Counted from the first letter of the stretch, positions 44,028-52,625 are shown. The stretch is DNA of 64,000 nucleotides from Sphingomonas desiccabilis (GCF_004135605.1 NZ_SDPT01000001.1:1178001-1242000), one strand, 5' to 3'. Numbers and translations are program-made. The notes: a model not told the origin generated them from the letters alone.

Positions 44028-44674
44028 GGGGCGGTGTCCAGAAAGGCGCCGGAGTCTTCCTGCAGCGGCTCGCCATCCTCGGTTTGGAGGTAGGCGGCCC
44101 AGGCCGGCGAGGTGTCGAAGTTGGCGGCCATGTCCTGGCGGACGGCGCCGGTGAGCCGGGCGACGCCCTGGATGCCGATCGCGCCCTCAAGCCCGAGCGT
44201 CTGCACCAGGCGGAAGTGCTCACGCGCCGGCTTCACCCGCGAAACTTCGCGGATGATGGCTTCGGCAAAGGCCGCGGTGGCGCGGCGGCCGCCGGGCTCC
44301 ACGCCGTCACCGGCGATCGGCAGGCGGACCTCGAAGGTGTGCGGATCCGCGCGGGGCGCCGCCTGGTGCCATTCGACCAGGTGCAGCAGCTGGTCGAAGC
44401 GGCCCAGCACGGTCTCCACCGACGCGCGGGTGCCCTTGATCCGGTGCAGCGCGATCGACCCGGCGACGGCAGCGCGCTTCTCCGCTTCGCTCCAGTCGTC
44501 GTCCCAGCTGTCGACCGACAGGCCCCAGGCGAGCCACGGCAGCCACCGAAGCGGGATCCGCTGCGGATCTCCGAGCGCCTCGACCGGGAAGGGCACGTCG
44601 CCGATGCGCGCGGTCGCCGATTCGGCCGCGCGTTCCAGCGGGGTGGCGTTGGGAGGCAGCAGGCTAGGCGTCAT
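44024..44674 (-). CDS. I: P2 gpI-like tail/baseplate protein
   Basis: A 216-residue protein of the phage tail protein I family: LLPPNATPLERAAESATARI and LPWLAWGLSVDSWDDDWSEA, with AAVAGSIALHRIKGTRASVE, are diagnostic. It connects baseplate and tail fibres. It overlaps J by 11 bp and H by 4 bp. Confidence 0.93.
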   Translation of the reverse strand: MTPSLLPPNATPLERAAESATARIGDVPFPVEALGDPQRIPLRWLPWLAWGLSVDSWDDDWSEAEKRAAVAGSIALHRIKGTRASVETVLGRFDQLLHLVEWHQAAPRADPHTFEVRLPIAGDGVEPGGRRATAAFAEAIIREVSRVKPAREHFRLVQTLGLEGAIGIQGVARLTGAVRQDMAANFDTSPAWAAYLQTEDGEPLQEDSGAFLDTAP

Positions 44675-45527
44675 AGCCGCCGTGGGCGATGACGATGTCG
44701 GTGCACCAGGCTGCCTGCGTATAGTCGCAGACGACGTCGGCCGTGGGAGCGGCCAGCACGACGCGCTGGACGCCGGGGACGGTCAGCGCAGCGTAGAGGC
44801 CGGACATGGTCACGTCGCGGCCTAGAAGCCGGCATTCGGCGAGATAGCGGTCGAGCTGCTCGCGGGCTGCGGTCAGCACCAGTGAGCGGTCGGGGCCGGC
44901 GAAGGTGTAGAGCGTGGCGTGGACCGCGAAGGTGCGGATCTCGGCGCTGGCGACGGTGACCAGGTCGCCGAGCGGGCGGACCTCGCGTGCGTTTACCCGC
45001 TCGCGGACGGCATCGAGCAGCGCGGCCGAGGCTGCGCCGTCGCCTTCCCGCGACAGCACCGTGACCCGAACCTCGCCGGGGGCAGGCGAGATGGCGCTCG
45101 CGTCCAGCACGCCGGGATCTGCCGACTTGGCGTGGTAGATATAGGCCAGCTCAGGGCCGGCGACGGAGAAACCTTCCGGCCCAAGCACGGCCCGCTGGCG
45201 CAGGGTGTCGTCTGCTTCGTTGGGCAGGCGGGTGACGCCGACCAGAGCCGCGAGGTGATCCAGATTGGCGCCGAGGGCGTAGGCGACCATCAGCTGGCGC
45301 GCGGCGTCGTTGGCACCTTGGCGCAACAGCAGCTCGCGGTAGGCGACGACCTGCAGCAGCTTCACGACCGGATCGCTTTCGACCAAGGCGTCGAAGGCCG
45401 GCAAGCGCGCGCGCAGGGACTCGACCAGCTCAGCGAGGATCTGCTCGAATGTCAGCTGCTCGACGATCGTCGGCGCTGGGAAGCGCGACAGGTCGATAGC
45501 ATTGGAGCTGGCGGGGGCGGTGGACAT
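44664..45527 (-). CDS. J: P2 gpJ-like baseplate protein
   Basis: A 287-residue baseplate wedge protein (gpJ/Mu gp47 family): LTFEQILAELVESLRARLPA, VAYRELLLRQGANDAARQLM, LGANLDHLAALVGVTRLP and the C-terminal GVQRVVLAAPTADVVCDYTQ mark the family. The ATG at 45527 is used. It is the first gene of the J-I-H-fibre unit and is preceded by palindrome copy B; the ars operon lies just upstream. Confidence 0.93.
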   Translation of the reverse strand: MSTAPASSNAIDLSRFPAPTIVEQLTFEQILAELVESLRARLPAFDALVESDPVVKLLQVVAYRELLLRQGANDAARQLMVAYALGANLDHLAALVGVTRLPNEADDTLRQRAVLGPEGFSVAGPELAYIYHAKSADPGVLDASAISPAPGEVRVTVLSREGDGAASAALLDAVRERVNAREVRPLGDLVTVASAEIRTFAVHATLYTFAGPDRSLVLTAAREQLDRYLAECRLLGRDVTMSGLYAALTVPGVQRVVLAAPTADVVCDYTQAAWCTDIVIAHGGYDA

Positions 45528-45571
45528 CGCCGGCCATGTCGGCGGCGGGAGGTGACAGCGGCTAGGGGGCT

Positions 45572-45600
45572 GCAATCGTAGAGACGCACTCTACGATTGC
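45572..45600. promoter_or_regulatory. 29-bp late-unit palindrome, copy B (upstream of J)
   Basis: GCAATCGTAGAG-ACGCA-CTCTACGATTGC, identical in all 29 bases to copy A. Its centre lies 59 bp before the J start and 88 bp beyond the arsH stop. Confidence 0.8.
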
Positions 45601-45687
45601 GGGAAACGCCTCGTAGCTACCTACGCCGAAAATGCCCAACCTCGGCAATTCAGGACCCTTCAGCCCTGACCTAAAGCTGCCCTTCGT

Positions 45688-46440
45688 TCATCGTGAGCGT
45701 TGCGGCGCCGTCGCTATGCTCGACAGGTCGGTTGTCGCGTCGATCGGCACGCCGGCATCCTTCCGCTCCGAATACCGGTCGACTAGCTGAGCCACGTGCG
45801 GGCGCAGCAGGATCGTGAAGCGGACCAGCTCCTCCATGACGTCCACGATGCGGTCGTAGTAGCTGGACGGCTTCATCCGGCCGGCGTCGTCGAACTCCTC
45901 GAAGGCCTTGGCGACGCTCGACTGGTTCGGAATCGTCACCATCCGCATCCAGCGGCCTAGGACGCGCAGGGTGTTCACGCTGTTGAACGACTGCGATCCC
46001 GCCGACACCTGCATGACGGCGAGGGTCCGGCCCTGGGTCGGCCGCATCCCGCCCATTGACAGCGGCAGGTGGTCGACCTGCAGCTTCATGATGCCGGTGA
46101 TCTGGCCATGCCGCTCCGGGCTGCACCACACCTGTCCCTCCGACCACATCGACAGCTCGCGCAGCTCGTGGACGGCCGGATGGTCGTCGCCGGCCACCTG
46201 GTCTGGGAGCGGCAGGGTCGAAGGGTCGAAGATGCGCGCCTCCGCGCCGAAGAACCGAAGCAGGCGCGCCGCCTCCTCGACGCACAGCCGGGAGTAGGAC
46301 CGTTCGCGCAGGGAGCCGTAGAGCAGCAGGATCCGCGGGGGCGGGTCGCCTGCGCCTAGGCCTAGCGCGGGACGATCCAGCGCGTAGCGGCGATCGAGTG
46401 CGGGCAGGTGGTCGGGGTCGGTGAGGGTGCGGAGAGGCAT
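45688..46440 (-). CDS. arsH: ArsH, NADPH-dependent FMN-containing arsenical oxidoreductase
   Basis: A 250-residue flavodoxin-fold protein. The FMN site [40 protein letters not shown] and [20 protein letters not shown] are characteristic of ArsH. ArsH oxidises trivalent organoarsenicals such as methylarsenite to less toxic pentavalent forms and reduces quinones or other acceptors. It is the last gene of the ars operon, 40 bases after arsB, with the same orientation as the phage late genes. Confidence 0.95.
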   Translation of the reverse strand: MPLRTLTDPDHLPALDRRYALDRPALGLGAGDPPPRILLLYGSLRERSYSRLCVEEAARLLRFFGAEARIFDPSTLPLPDQVAGDDHPAVHELRELSMWSEGQVWCSPERHGQITGIMKLQVDHLPLSMGGMRPTQGRTLAVMQVSAGSQSFNSVNTLRVLGRWMRMVTIPNQSSVAKAFEEFDDAGRMKPSSYYDRIVDVMEELVRFTILLRPHVAQLVDRYSERKDAGVPIDATTDLSSIATAPQRSR

Positions 46441-46480
46441 CAGGCGGGGTTTCCGATGGAGTTCAGGGGGGGGCCGCGGC

Positions 46481-47767
46481 TCATCCGACGTTGATCCGGA
46501 CCGCCAGTGCGGCGAGTGTGACCAGCAGCACGGGTACGGTCAGCGTCGCACCGACGCGAAAGTAGTAGCCCCAGCCGATGCGGATGCCCTTCTGTCCAAG
46601 AACGTGCAGCCACAGGAGGGTGGCGAGCGAACCGATCGGCGTGATTTTGGGGCCGAGGTCGCAGCCGATCACGTTGGCGTAGACCATCGCTTCCCTGACG
46701 GCACCCGTTGCATGGGTCGCGTCGATCGACAGGGCACCGACCAGGACAGTCGGCATGTTGTTCATGACCGACGACAGCAGCGCGGCGATGATGCCGGTGC
46801 CGAACGCCGCGCCCCAAACGCCGCCCTGGGCGGCGAGGTCGAGTAGACCGGCGAGATGGTCGGTCAGGCCGGCGTTCCGCAGGCCGTAAACGACCAGGTA
46901 CATGCCGAGCGAGAAGATCACGACCTGCCACGGTGCGCCGCGCAGGACCTTGCGGGTCTCAATGACGTGACCGCGCCCAGCGATGGTGAGCAGCAGGACC
47001 GCGCCGGCTGCGGCGACGGCGCTGACCGGCACGCCGATCGGTTCGAGCAGGAAGAAACCAGCCAGGAGGGCGGCGAGGACGGCCCAGCCCGCCTTGAACG
47101 TGGCTGGATCTCGGATCGCGTCGGCCGGCGTGCGGAGCTGCGCGAGGTCGTAGCCGGTCGGCACGTCGCGGCGGAAGAACAGCAGCAGCACGACCAGCGT
47201 CGCTGCGATCGACGCGAGATCCACCGGCACCATCACCGAGGAGTAGTCGGCGAACCCGATGCGGAAGAAGTCGGCCGATACGATGTTGACTAGGTTGGAC
47301 ACGATCAGCGGCAGACTGGCCGTGTCGGCCACGAAGCCCGCCGCCATCACGAACGCCAGCGTCGCCTTGTCCCGATAGCCGAGCGCCCGCAGCATCGCGA
47401 TGACGATCGGGGTCAGGATCAACGCTGCACCGTCGTTCGCGAACAGCGCCGACACGGCTGCGCCGAGGAGGACGATCAGGACGAACAGGCGTCGGCCGTG
47501 TCCGCTGCCCCAGCGGGCGACGTGCAGCGCCGCCCATTCGAAGAAGCCGGCCTCGTCCAGCAGCAGGCTGACGATGATGATCGCGACGAACGTCGCTGTC
47601 GCGTTCCAGACGATGCCCCAGACCACCGGCACGTCGGAGAGCGAGACCACTCCGGCGAGCAGCGCCACGGCCGCACCGCCCAGCGCGCTCCATCCGATGC
47701 CGAGGCCTCGGGGCTGCCAGATGACCAGCGTGATCGTGATGACGAAGATGGCGAGGGCGAGGAGCAT
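46481..47767 (-). CDS. arsB: ArsB arsenite efflux permease
   Basis: A 428-residue inner-membrane arsenite/proton antiporter with about 12 helices, of the ArsB (ion transporter superfamily) type. Typical segments are [40 protein letters not shown] and [16 protein letters not shown], and the conserved [20 protein letters not shown]. It expels As(III) or Sb(III) from the cytosol. It overlaps arsC by 3 bases. No arsA ATPase gene is present, so it probably works as a secondary transporter. Confidence 0.96.
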   Translation of the reverse strand: MLLALAIFVITITLVIWQPRGLGIGWSALGGAAVALLAGVVSLSDVPVVWGIVWNATATFVAIIIVSLLLDEAGFFEWAALHVARWGSGHGRRLFVLIVLLGAAVSALFANDGAALILTPIVIAMLRALGYRDKATLAFVMAAGFVADTASLPLIVSNLVNIVSADFFRIGFADYSSVMVPVDLASIAATLVVLLLFFRRDVPTGYDLAQLRTPADAIRDPATFKAGWAVLAALLAGFFLLEPIGVPVSAVAAAGAVLLLTIAGRGHVIETRKVLRGAPWQVVIFSLGMYLVVYGLRNAGLTDHLAGLLDLAAQGGVWGAAFGTGIIAALLSSVMNNMPTVLVGALSIDATHATGAVREAMVYANVIGCDLGPKITPIGSLATLLWLHVLGQKGIRIGWGYYFRVGATLTVPVLLVTLAALAVRINVG

Positions 47768-48195
47768 CAGGCGACGCGGTGCCCGGAGGCGTCCACCACC
47801 TGTTCGCCATCCTCCTTGGCGAACGCGCCCCGCTGCGGCTCGGGCAGCAGATCGAGGACAGTCTCGGACGGGCGGCAGAGCCTCACGCCGAGCGGCGAGA
47901 CGACCAGCGGCCGGTTGATCAGAACCGGTTGCGCCATCATGGCGTCGAGCAGGTCGTCATCGGTCAGCGAGACGTCACCGAGGCCGAGCTCAGCGTAGGG
48001 CGTGCCCTTCTCGCGCAGCAGATCCCGGGGCGTGATGCCGGCGCGGTCGATCAGCTCGACCAGCAGGGCGCGGGACGGCGGAGTCTTCAGATACTCCACG
48101 ACGTGCGGCTCGATGCCAGCGTTGCGGATCATTGCCAGCGTGTTGCGCGACGTGCCGCAGGCGGGGTTGTGGTAGATCACGACGTCGACGGCCAT
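47767..48195 (-). CDS. arsC: Glutaredoxin-dependent arsenate reductase
   Basis: A 142-residue ArsC of the R773 type. [17 protein letters not shown] contains the catalytic Cys, and the three Arg positions needed for arsenate binding occur in INRPLVV and [11 protein letters not shown]. It reduces arsenate to arsenite with glutathione and glutaredoxin. The ATG at 48195 gives the normal length; an in-frame upstream extension lies in arsR. It overlaps arsB. Confidence 0.95.
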   Translation of the reverse strand: MAVDVVIYHNPACGTSRNTLAMIRNAGIEPHVVEYLKTPPSRALLVELIDRAGITPRDLLREKGTPYAELGLGDVSLTDDDLLDAMMAQPVLINRPLVVSPLGVRLCRPSETVLDLLPEPQRGAFAKEDGEQVVDASGHRVA

Positions 48196-48206
48196 GGCGC
48201 GTCCTT

Positions 48207-48539
48207 TCAGCAGCAGGGGGAGAGTTCGGCGAGGAGGGGCGCGGACAGCTCGGGCGAGCCGGCGCAGCAATCCTTGACCAGGAACAGCGTCAGCGCCCGC
48301 AGGCCATTGAGGTCGGCGCGGTAGATGATGGACCGGCTGTGCCGCTCGGAGCGCACGATGCCCGCACGGGCGAGGATGCCGAGATGCGCGGACATCGTGT
48401 TCTGCGGTACGCCGAGCTGGCGGGCGATCTCGCCTGCCGCCATGCCGCCCGGCTCGTGTCGAACCAGCAACCGGAAGACCTCGAGGCGGGTGCCTTGCGC
48501 GAGCGCGCCTAAGGCGGCGATGGCCGACTCGTTATCCAT
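48207..48539 (-). CDS. arsR: ArsR-family arsenic-responsive repressor
   Basis: A 110-residue winged-helix repressor of the ArsR/SmtB family: GEIARQLGVPQNTMSAHLGI is the recognition helix region. The metal site is not the ELCVCDL motif of R773 ArsR; instead two Cys pairs are near the C terminus (VKDCCAG and SPCC at the very end), like the Acidithiobacillus/Corynebacterium-type As(III) sites. It is the first gene of arsRCBH and is expected to derepress the operon with arsenite. Confidence 0.92.
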   Translation of the reverse strand: MDNESAIAALGALAQGTRLEVFRLLVRHEPGGMAAGEIARQLGVPQNTMSAHLGILARAGIVRSERHSRSIIYRADLNGLRALTLFLVKDCCAGSPELSAPLLAELSPCC

Positions 48540-48547
48540 GCATCCAG

Positions 48548-48560
48548 CATAGCGGATATG
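48548..48560. promoter_or_regulatory. Small dyad at the arsR start, candidate ArsR operator
   Basis: CATA-GCGGA-TATG lies about 10-20 bases before the arsR start codon (minus strand). A short inverted repeat near the promoter is typical for ArsR-family operators. The assignment is inference only. Confidence 0.4.
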
Positions 48561-48652
48561 AGCGCTTCTGCTAGGCCATCATTTTGAAATGGCAGCTACG
48601 CACTGCCACATGGCTGGAAGCGGACCAGCAGCTAACCACCCACGATCGGATC

Positions 48653-49321
48653 TCACACGCCGTCGACTAGCGAGGCAAGCAGCGCGTCCAGTACCATCAT
48701 GCGATCCGCTTCGCTCAGGCCCAGCAGGGTTCGCCGCGCATAGCGCACCGGCTTGGCCTTCTCAGACGGCTTGTCGACCTGCCCGTGCTGGTGGATGCCG
48801 GCGACGCGTGCGGCCTGCCCGGTGAAGCCGACCCATGCTTCGGTGTCGGTGGCGGCGGTGCGCAGGTACCGGGCTGACGCGAGCTTGCGGAACATGGCCG
48901 CCCGGCGGATGTGCCCCTTGCGTCGCAGCTTGCCGGCGCTGGCGTTCTGCATCCCCGGCTCGAGCGGGAGGTAGCGATCGACCTCGTCGCGGTGGAAGGA
49001 ACGGATGCCGCCGGCCTCAATGTCGAAGCCGGTCATCAGCGGGCCATCCCATACCCAGCTCTTCATGAGGACTTCGCGCGGGTTCGGGTCGCCCTTGGGG
49101 TAGAGGAAGCGCACCGTGTAGGCGCCGCGCGTGGGTTCCGGACGCTTGCGGCGCGGCGCGAACGGAGAGCCGTCCGGATCCTGCTGGCGGGCGATGCGCG
49201 CCCGCTGGCTCGCCTGCACCTTCTTCGCCACCGATCGCAGCAGCCGGCGGCGCGCGTTTGCGTCGACGTTGCGCAGAAGCGCGCCCGCCAGCTTCTCGAT
49301 CTCGATCAGATCGTCGCTCAT
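48653..49321 (-). CDS. S: P2 gpS-like tail completion / virion morphogenesis protein
   Basis: A 222-residue phage virion morphogenesis protein. The N terminus DDLIEIEKLAGALLRNVDAN and the QASQRARIARQQDPDGSPFA segment match gpS, which completes the tail for joining to the head. The ATG at 49321 overlaps the R stop by 4 bases. It is the last gene of the head/lysis unit; the ars operon begins beyond its stop. Confidence 0.9.
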   Translation of the reverse strand: MSDDLIEIEKLAGALLRNVDANARRRLLRSVAKKVQASQRARIARQQDPDGSPFAPRRKRPEPTRGAYTVRFLYPKGDPNPREVLMKSWVWDGPLMTGFDIEAGGIRSFHRDEVDRYLPLEPGMQNASAGKLRRKGHIRRAAMFRKLASARYLRTAATDTEAWVGFTGQAARVAGIHQHGQVDKPSEKAKPVRYARRTLLGLSEADRMMVLDALLASLVDGV

Positions 49322-49791
49322 GGCGTCGAGGTGGTGGCGCTGTCGATCATGCCGGCGACCAGAGAGACACCGCAGACGTCGGGGAACGCGTCGGCGATGA
49401 TGGGTTCGTCCAGGTGACGTGCCGACCATTCCGACTTGCCGACGCGGTCGACCAGGACGTTCTCGGTCAGCTCGATGTTGATCGAGACGTCGGCGCTGTT
49501 CGCGTCGAGCAGTTCCGATTCGAATTCGAATGGCTTGTAGGGTGGCTTGTCGAGCAGATCGGGCTGCTGCTCGGCGACCCAGGCGAGGACCGGCACCATC
49601 AGCGCGTTCACCTCGCCGGTATAGCCCTCGACCACGACATTCAGCGTATAGCCGTACTGGAAGGCGAGGTTGCGGCCGCGGCGGCAGGTGATGCCGCCAC
49701 GGTCGATGTAGAGCTGCAGCTTCTCCGGCTGATCCTTCAGCGCGGTCGCGAGCAGCAGGCGGCGCAGGCCCTCCGGCTTCTTCACCGGCAT
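49318..49791 (-). CDS. R: P2 gpR-like tail completion protein
   Basis: A 157-residue gpR: KKPEGLRRLLLATALKDQPE, then YIDRGGITCRRGRNLAFQYG and VPVLAWVAEQQPDLL. In P2, R and S complete tails. It overlaps Rz1 at its start and S by 4 bases. Confidence 0.92.
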   Translation of the reverse strand: MPVKKPEGLRRLLLATALKDQPEKLQLYIDRGGITCRRGRNLAFQYGYTLNVVVEGYTGEVNALMVPVLAWVAEQQPDLLDKPPYKPFEFESELLDANSADVSINIELTENVLVDRVGKSEWSARHLDEPIIADAFPDVCGVSLVAGMIDSATTSTP

Positions 49792-50108
49792 GCCTCCGGA
49801 TCGTGCCAGCGGATCAGGCGCACCAGCTGGTCGCCACGGTCGCGCACCGCGCGTGCCATGCGGATCGCGGCGGCGCGGACGCCGGCCGGCATCGTCGGCT
49901 GGGCATCGGTGGGGAAGCCGGCGGGCTGCTCGGGGCAGCGCAGCAGCTCGGCCGGCGGCGTGTCGCGGACGTCGACCGCGACCGGCACCGGCTGCGGCAC
50001 GGGCACTTCAACGGCTCGGCGCGCGCAGCCCGGCAACGTCGTTAAGAGCAGCGAACCAAGCGCGATCGACGCGACCCGTGCCATCCGCTTGTGCATCGAC
50101 TTCGGCAT
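49782..50108 (-). CDS. Rz1-like outer-membrane spanin lipoprotein
   Basis: A 108-residue protein starting at the ATG at 50108 in a different frame from the overlapping Rz gene (101 bp overlap). It has a lipoprotein signal with lipobox TLPGC, then a Pro- and Val-rich stretch (EVPVPQPVPVAVDVRD), which is the classic Rz1 pattern. Rz1 with Rz fuses inner and outer membranes at the end of lysis. The C-terminal part is longer than in lambda Rz1. Confidence 0.82.
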   Translation of the reverse strand: MPKSMHKRMARVASIALGSLLLTTLPGCARRAVEVPVPQPVPVAVDVRDTPPAELLRCPEQPAGFPTDAQPTMPAGVRAAAIRMARAVRDRGDQLVRLIRWHDPEACR

Positions 50109-50526
50109 TTGCGATCTCCATTCGTTCGGTGGCGGCCTTGGCGGCTTCGGCCGCGACACGGGCGAGGCGGGCATCGGCCAGCAGCTTGCCGTCGTGTTCG
50201 AGCATGGCCCGCGCCAGGCGCTCGGCAGTGGCGCGGTCGGTCTCGCCCTTGAAGGCGACGGCGAGGTTGATGGCGGTGCGGCAGCGCTGGCCATCGGCGA
50301 AGGTGACCGTCACCGGCTTGCCCGACGTGTCGGTGCGCTGCTCGCTGCCGCCGGCATAGGGCGCACCGGCGCCCGCGCAGGTGACCTCGACCCATTGCGC
50401 GTAGCGGTCGCGCTCGCGGTCGGCCTCTGCCCACTGGACGTAGATCCAGGCGGCGGCAGCGCCGAGCGCGAGCAGGGTGAGCCATTCGCGGGCGCGGGCG
50501 AGCTTGGCGAGGGCAGCTGCGATCAT
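50008..50526 (-). CDS. Rz-like inner-membrane spanin
   Basis: A 172-residue protein with an N-terminal transmembrane helix (LTLLALGAAAAWIYVQWAE) and a long periplasmic helical domain rich in Ala, Glu and Arg. The position after lysozyme and the embedded overlapping Rz1 gene support the i-spanin call. The ATG at 50526 overlaps the lysozyme stop. Confidence 0.8.
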   Translation of the reverse strand: MIAAALAKLARAREWLTLLALGAAAAWIYVQWAEADRERDRYAQWVEVTCAGAGAPYAGGSEQRTDTSGKPVTVTFADGQRCRTAINLAVAFKGETDRATAERLARAMLEHDGKLLADARLARVAAEAAKAATERMEIANAEVDAQADGTGRVDRAWFAALNDVAGLRAPSR

Positions 50527-51110
50527 CACGGATCCTTTCGGGGAGTGAAGCCGCGCAGGCAGATCGCGCGCTCGCGCTCGCGGCGGTTGACCAGGCCCTG
50601 CACGACACGGCCGCCGGCCTTGTTCCACATGGTCACGGCGTTGCAGCCCTCGGTCCAGCGCTTCGCCCGGAAGTGGCGGGCGGCGGTGGAGGCGCAGAAC
50701 TTGGGGCCGCCGATGTTGTAGGCGAGCGACACGGCGGCGGGCGCTTCCCGCTCGCGGCCGTAGAGCTGGGGCACGCACGCGATGACTTCCTCGGCATGCG
50801 CGATCAGCTCGCGCTCCAGCATCGCCGTGCATTGCGCCTCGGTATAGCGCTGGCCGAGCCGGACGCCCTTCGTAATGCCGTCGCAGGCAGTCGGCACGCG
50901 GACGATATCGAGATAGGCGTCGAGGTACTGGCGGCCCGCGACGTGACGAATCTGCACGTCGCCGGCCGGCGCGACTGTGGCTTCGACGGTGCGGCCGCTT
51001 TCGAAGAACGGCGTCACCGTGAACAGCGCCAGCGCGCCGCCGATCGTACCGATCACGCCGGCAAGGGTGCGGCGCTTGGGCGCCGGGGCGGGGGTGCGCG
51101 TGTCGGTCAC
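50526..51110 (-). CDS. Endolysin, GH24-like lysozyme with signal-anchor N terminus
   Basis: A 194-residue protein with an N-terminal hydrophobic helix (GVIGTIGGALALFTVTPFF) of signal-anchor-release type and a GH24-like domain: AYLDIVRVPTACDGITKGVR, RYTEAQCTAMLERELIAHAE, and APAAVSLAYNIGGPKFCAST. In the P21 lysozyme family the catalytic residues lie in EG..., ...YxD and HT. Here the Glu position reads AG (HVAGRQYLDAYLD), so the first catalytic acid is apparently missing or displaced. It overlaps the holin-like gene by 4 bases and the Rz gene. Confidence 0.85.
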   Translation of the reverse strand: MTDTRTPAPAPKRRTLAGVIGTIGGALALFTVTPFFESGRTVEATVAPAGDVQIRHVAGRQYLDAYLDIVRVPTACDGITKGVRLGQRYTEAQCTAMLERELIAHAEEVIACVPQLYGREREAPAAVSLAYNIGGPKFCASTAARHFRAKRWTEGCNAVTMWNKAGGRVVQGLVNRRERERAICLRGFTPRKDP

Positions 51111-51451
51111 GGCTTGTCCTTTTGAGCGGGGAAGAAGCGGTCGCGGATCAGGGCGGGCAGGCTGCCGGCGACGTCGGCCGCGCTGGCGATGAAGCGCGGC
51201 GTGGATTTGAAGGCGACCATGCCGGCGCTGAAGCCGATGCCCTGCAGCACGAACGGGTCAAAGGCGTAGACCGCGCCGATGCCGCGCTGGGCGAACCAGC
51301 TGACGGTGGTGCCGGCGGCGAACTGGATGCAGCGCTCCGACCAGGTCAGCCCCTTCTCATGAGCGAGACTGACCGCGGCGCCGAGCGCGCCCGGCGACAG
51401 ACCCGCGAGGAAGGTCAGGAAGGAGTCGAGGATGTCGGGAAGCTTGGACAT
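51107..51451 (-). CDS. Holin-like membrane protein
   Basis: A 114-residue protein with two or three moderately hydrophobic segments (FLTFLAGLSPGALGAAVSLA, and around residues 40-80) and a charged C terminus. The position directly before the lysozyme gene makes it the holin candidate. It overlaps the lysozyme by 4 bases. Confidence 0.75.
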   Translation of the reverse strand: MSKLPDILDSFLTFLAGLSPGALGAAVSLAHEKGLTWSERCIQFAAGTTVSWFAQRGIGAVYAFDPFVLQGIGFSAGMVAFKSTPRFIASAADVAGSLPALIRDRFFPAQKDKP

Positions 51452-51453
51452 GG

Positions 51454-51669
51454 TCAGTCCCAGAAATCGAGGAGCTGGCGCTCGACCGGCGCGGCCTGCG
51501 CGGCGGGCGGGACGATGACGGGCGTGCCGATCGGCAGGATCGCGCCCAGCGCGGCGAGGCCGGGATTGGCAGCGAGGACGGTGCCCAGCGCTTCCGGCCC
51601 CAGCGCGCGCTCGCGGTGCAGCAGCTGGTCGAGGGTGTCGCCCTGGCAGGCGTGAACCACGTCCGCCAT
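51454..51669 (-). CDS. X: P2 gpX-like tail protein
   Basis: A 71-residue LysM-like protein: VVHACQGDTLDQLLHRERAL and NPGLAALGAILPIGTPVIVP match the gpX family, a tail component of P2-like phages. It abuts L and the holin gene. Confidence 0.92.
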   Translation of the reverse strand: MADVVHACQGDTLDQLLHRERALGPEALGTVLAANPGLAALGAILPIGTPVIVPPAAQAAPVERQLLDFWD

Positions 51670-52154
51670 CAGATCAGCTCGACCGTCGTGCGGGTGGTGC
51701 CGAGAATGTCGCGGATCGCGTGGACGGCGTCGCGGCGCAGCTCGCCAATAGACGGATCCAGCGCGGTCGCATCGCGGTCGCCAGCAGAGGTGGTGTCGAG
51801 ATCTCGAAGCCGCTCGATCAGTTCGAGCTTGGTCAGCGCGCCGATCGCACGGCGGAAGGAGATGACCAGGCGGCTTTCCCCGTCGAACTTGCGAGCGGGC
51901 ACGTCCGCCAGCGACTCATAGCCGGCGGCCGTCTGCCGCATCGCCCAGACGCCGATCTGGTTGTCGATCGAGATCAGCGCTTCAAGGATGGCGGCGCGCA
52001 GCCGCTCGGGCGTGACCTTCGCCACGTCGCCCAGGCGGTGTTCGCGGCGCAGCTGCGCCGGGTCAATTGCCGGGTACCAAGGGTCGTCGATGATCGCCTC
52101 GACGGTGTCCACGGCATCCGGAACGACCGAGCCGACGCAGCCGAAGCCAGTCAT
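51669..52154 (-). CDS. L: P2 gpL-like head completion protein
   Basis: A 161-residue head completion/stabilisation protein, with PWYPAIDPAQLRREHRLGDV, TPERLRAAILEALISIDNQI and FRRAIGALTKLELIERLRDL. In P2, gpL seals filled heads. Its start overlaps the small membrane gene by 4 bases and its end shares a base with X. Confidence 0.92.
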   Translation of the reverse strand: MTGFGCVGSVVPDAVDTVEAIIDDPWYPAIDPAQLRREHRLGDVAKVTPERLRAAILEALISIDNQIGVWAMRQTAAGYESLADVPARKFDGESRLVISFRRAIGALTKLELIERLRDLDTTSAGDRDATALDPSIGELRRDAVHAIRDILGTTRTTVELI

Positions 52155-52360
52155 ACGAGCAGCCGGGCGGCGCAGGCGGCGCCGATGAGGAAGAGGATCA
52201 GGCCGACCGCGCCGAAGATGGCGAACGCCAGGCGCATGCCTTGCTCGCCCAGGTCACGCCCGACCGCCACGCCGATGGCACCGGCGAGCGTCAGCAGCGC
52301 GCCACCGGCCATGGCCAGCACGGCAAGGATCGTGAGGCAGATGGCGGTGACGGGCAGCAT
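52151..52360 (-). CDS. Small membrane protein between L and M
   Basis: A 69-residue protein consisting of two hydrophobic helices (ICLTILAVLAMAGGALLTLA and RLAFAIFGAVGLILFLIGAA). Its end overlaps L by 4 bases. It is an extra gene compared with P2 order. It might be a second holin or antiholin-like protein or an unrelated membrane factor. Confidence 0.65.
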   Translation of the reverse strand: MLPVTAICLTILAVLAMAGGALLTLAGAIGVAVGRDLGEQGMRLAFAIFGAVGLILFLIGAACAARLLV

Positions 52361-52480
52361 CGTGGATCCTCGATGAAAACGGGGGTGGGGATCGGAGGAT
52401 CGCGGCCCTCAGCCCGAAGGCCCTCCCGCGTCTTGCGATCCGCCCCCGCGCCGGGGGGGCAGCTGGTGGTCGCCGAAGGG

Positions 52481-52624
52481 CTACTCCGGCGAGGAAGAGA
52501 GGCTGAGCATATGAGCAGCCAGGCCCTTGGTGCGCCGGTCGTGACGGATGGAGGTGATCGCGGAGACGACGGAACCGCCGATCAACGAAATCAGCGCAGC
52601 GACGGTAAGCCAGTAGAGAAGCAC
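52481..52624 (-). CDS. Tiny membrane protein after M (47 aa)
   Basis: A 48-codon frame from the GTG at 52624, starting two bases beyond the M stop codon. It codes for VLLYWLTVAALISLIGGSVV followed by SAITSIRHDRRTKGLAAHM: one hydrophobic helix and then a basic tail, positive-inside consistent. The tight coupling to M and natural composition make it credible. With the 69-residue neighbour it forms a pair of membrane proteins inside the head gene unit. Confidence 0.5.
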   Translation of the reverse strand: MLLYWLTVAALISLIGGSVVSAITSIRHDRRTKGLAAHMLSLSSSPE

Positions 52625-52625
52625 A

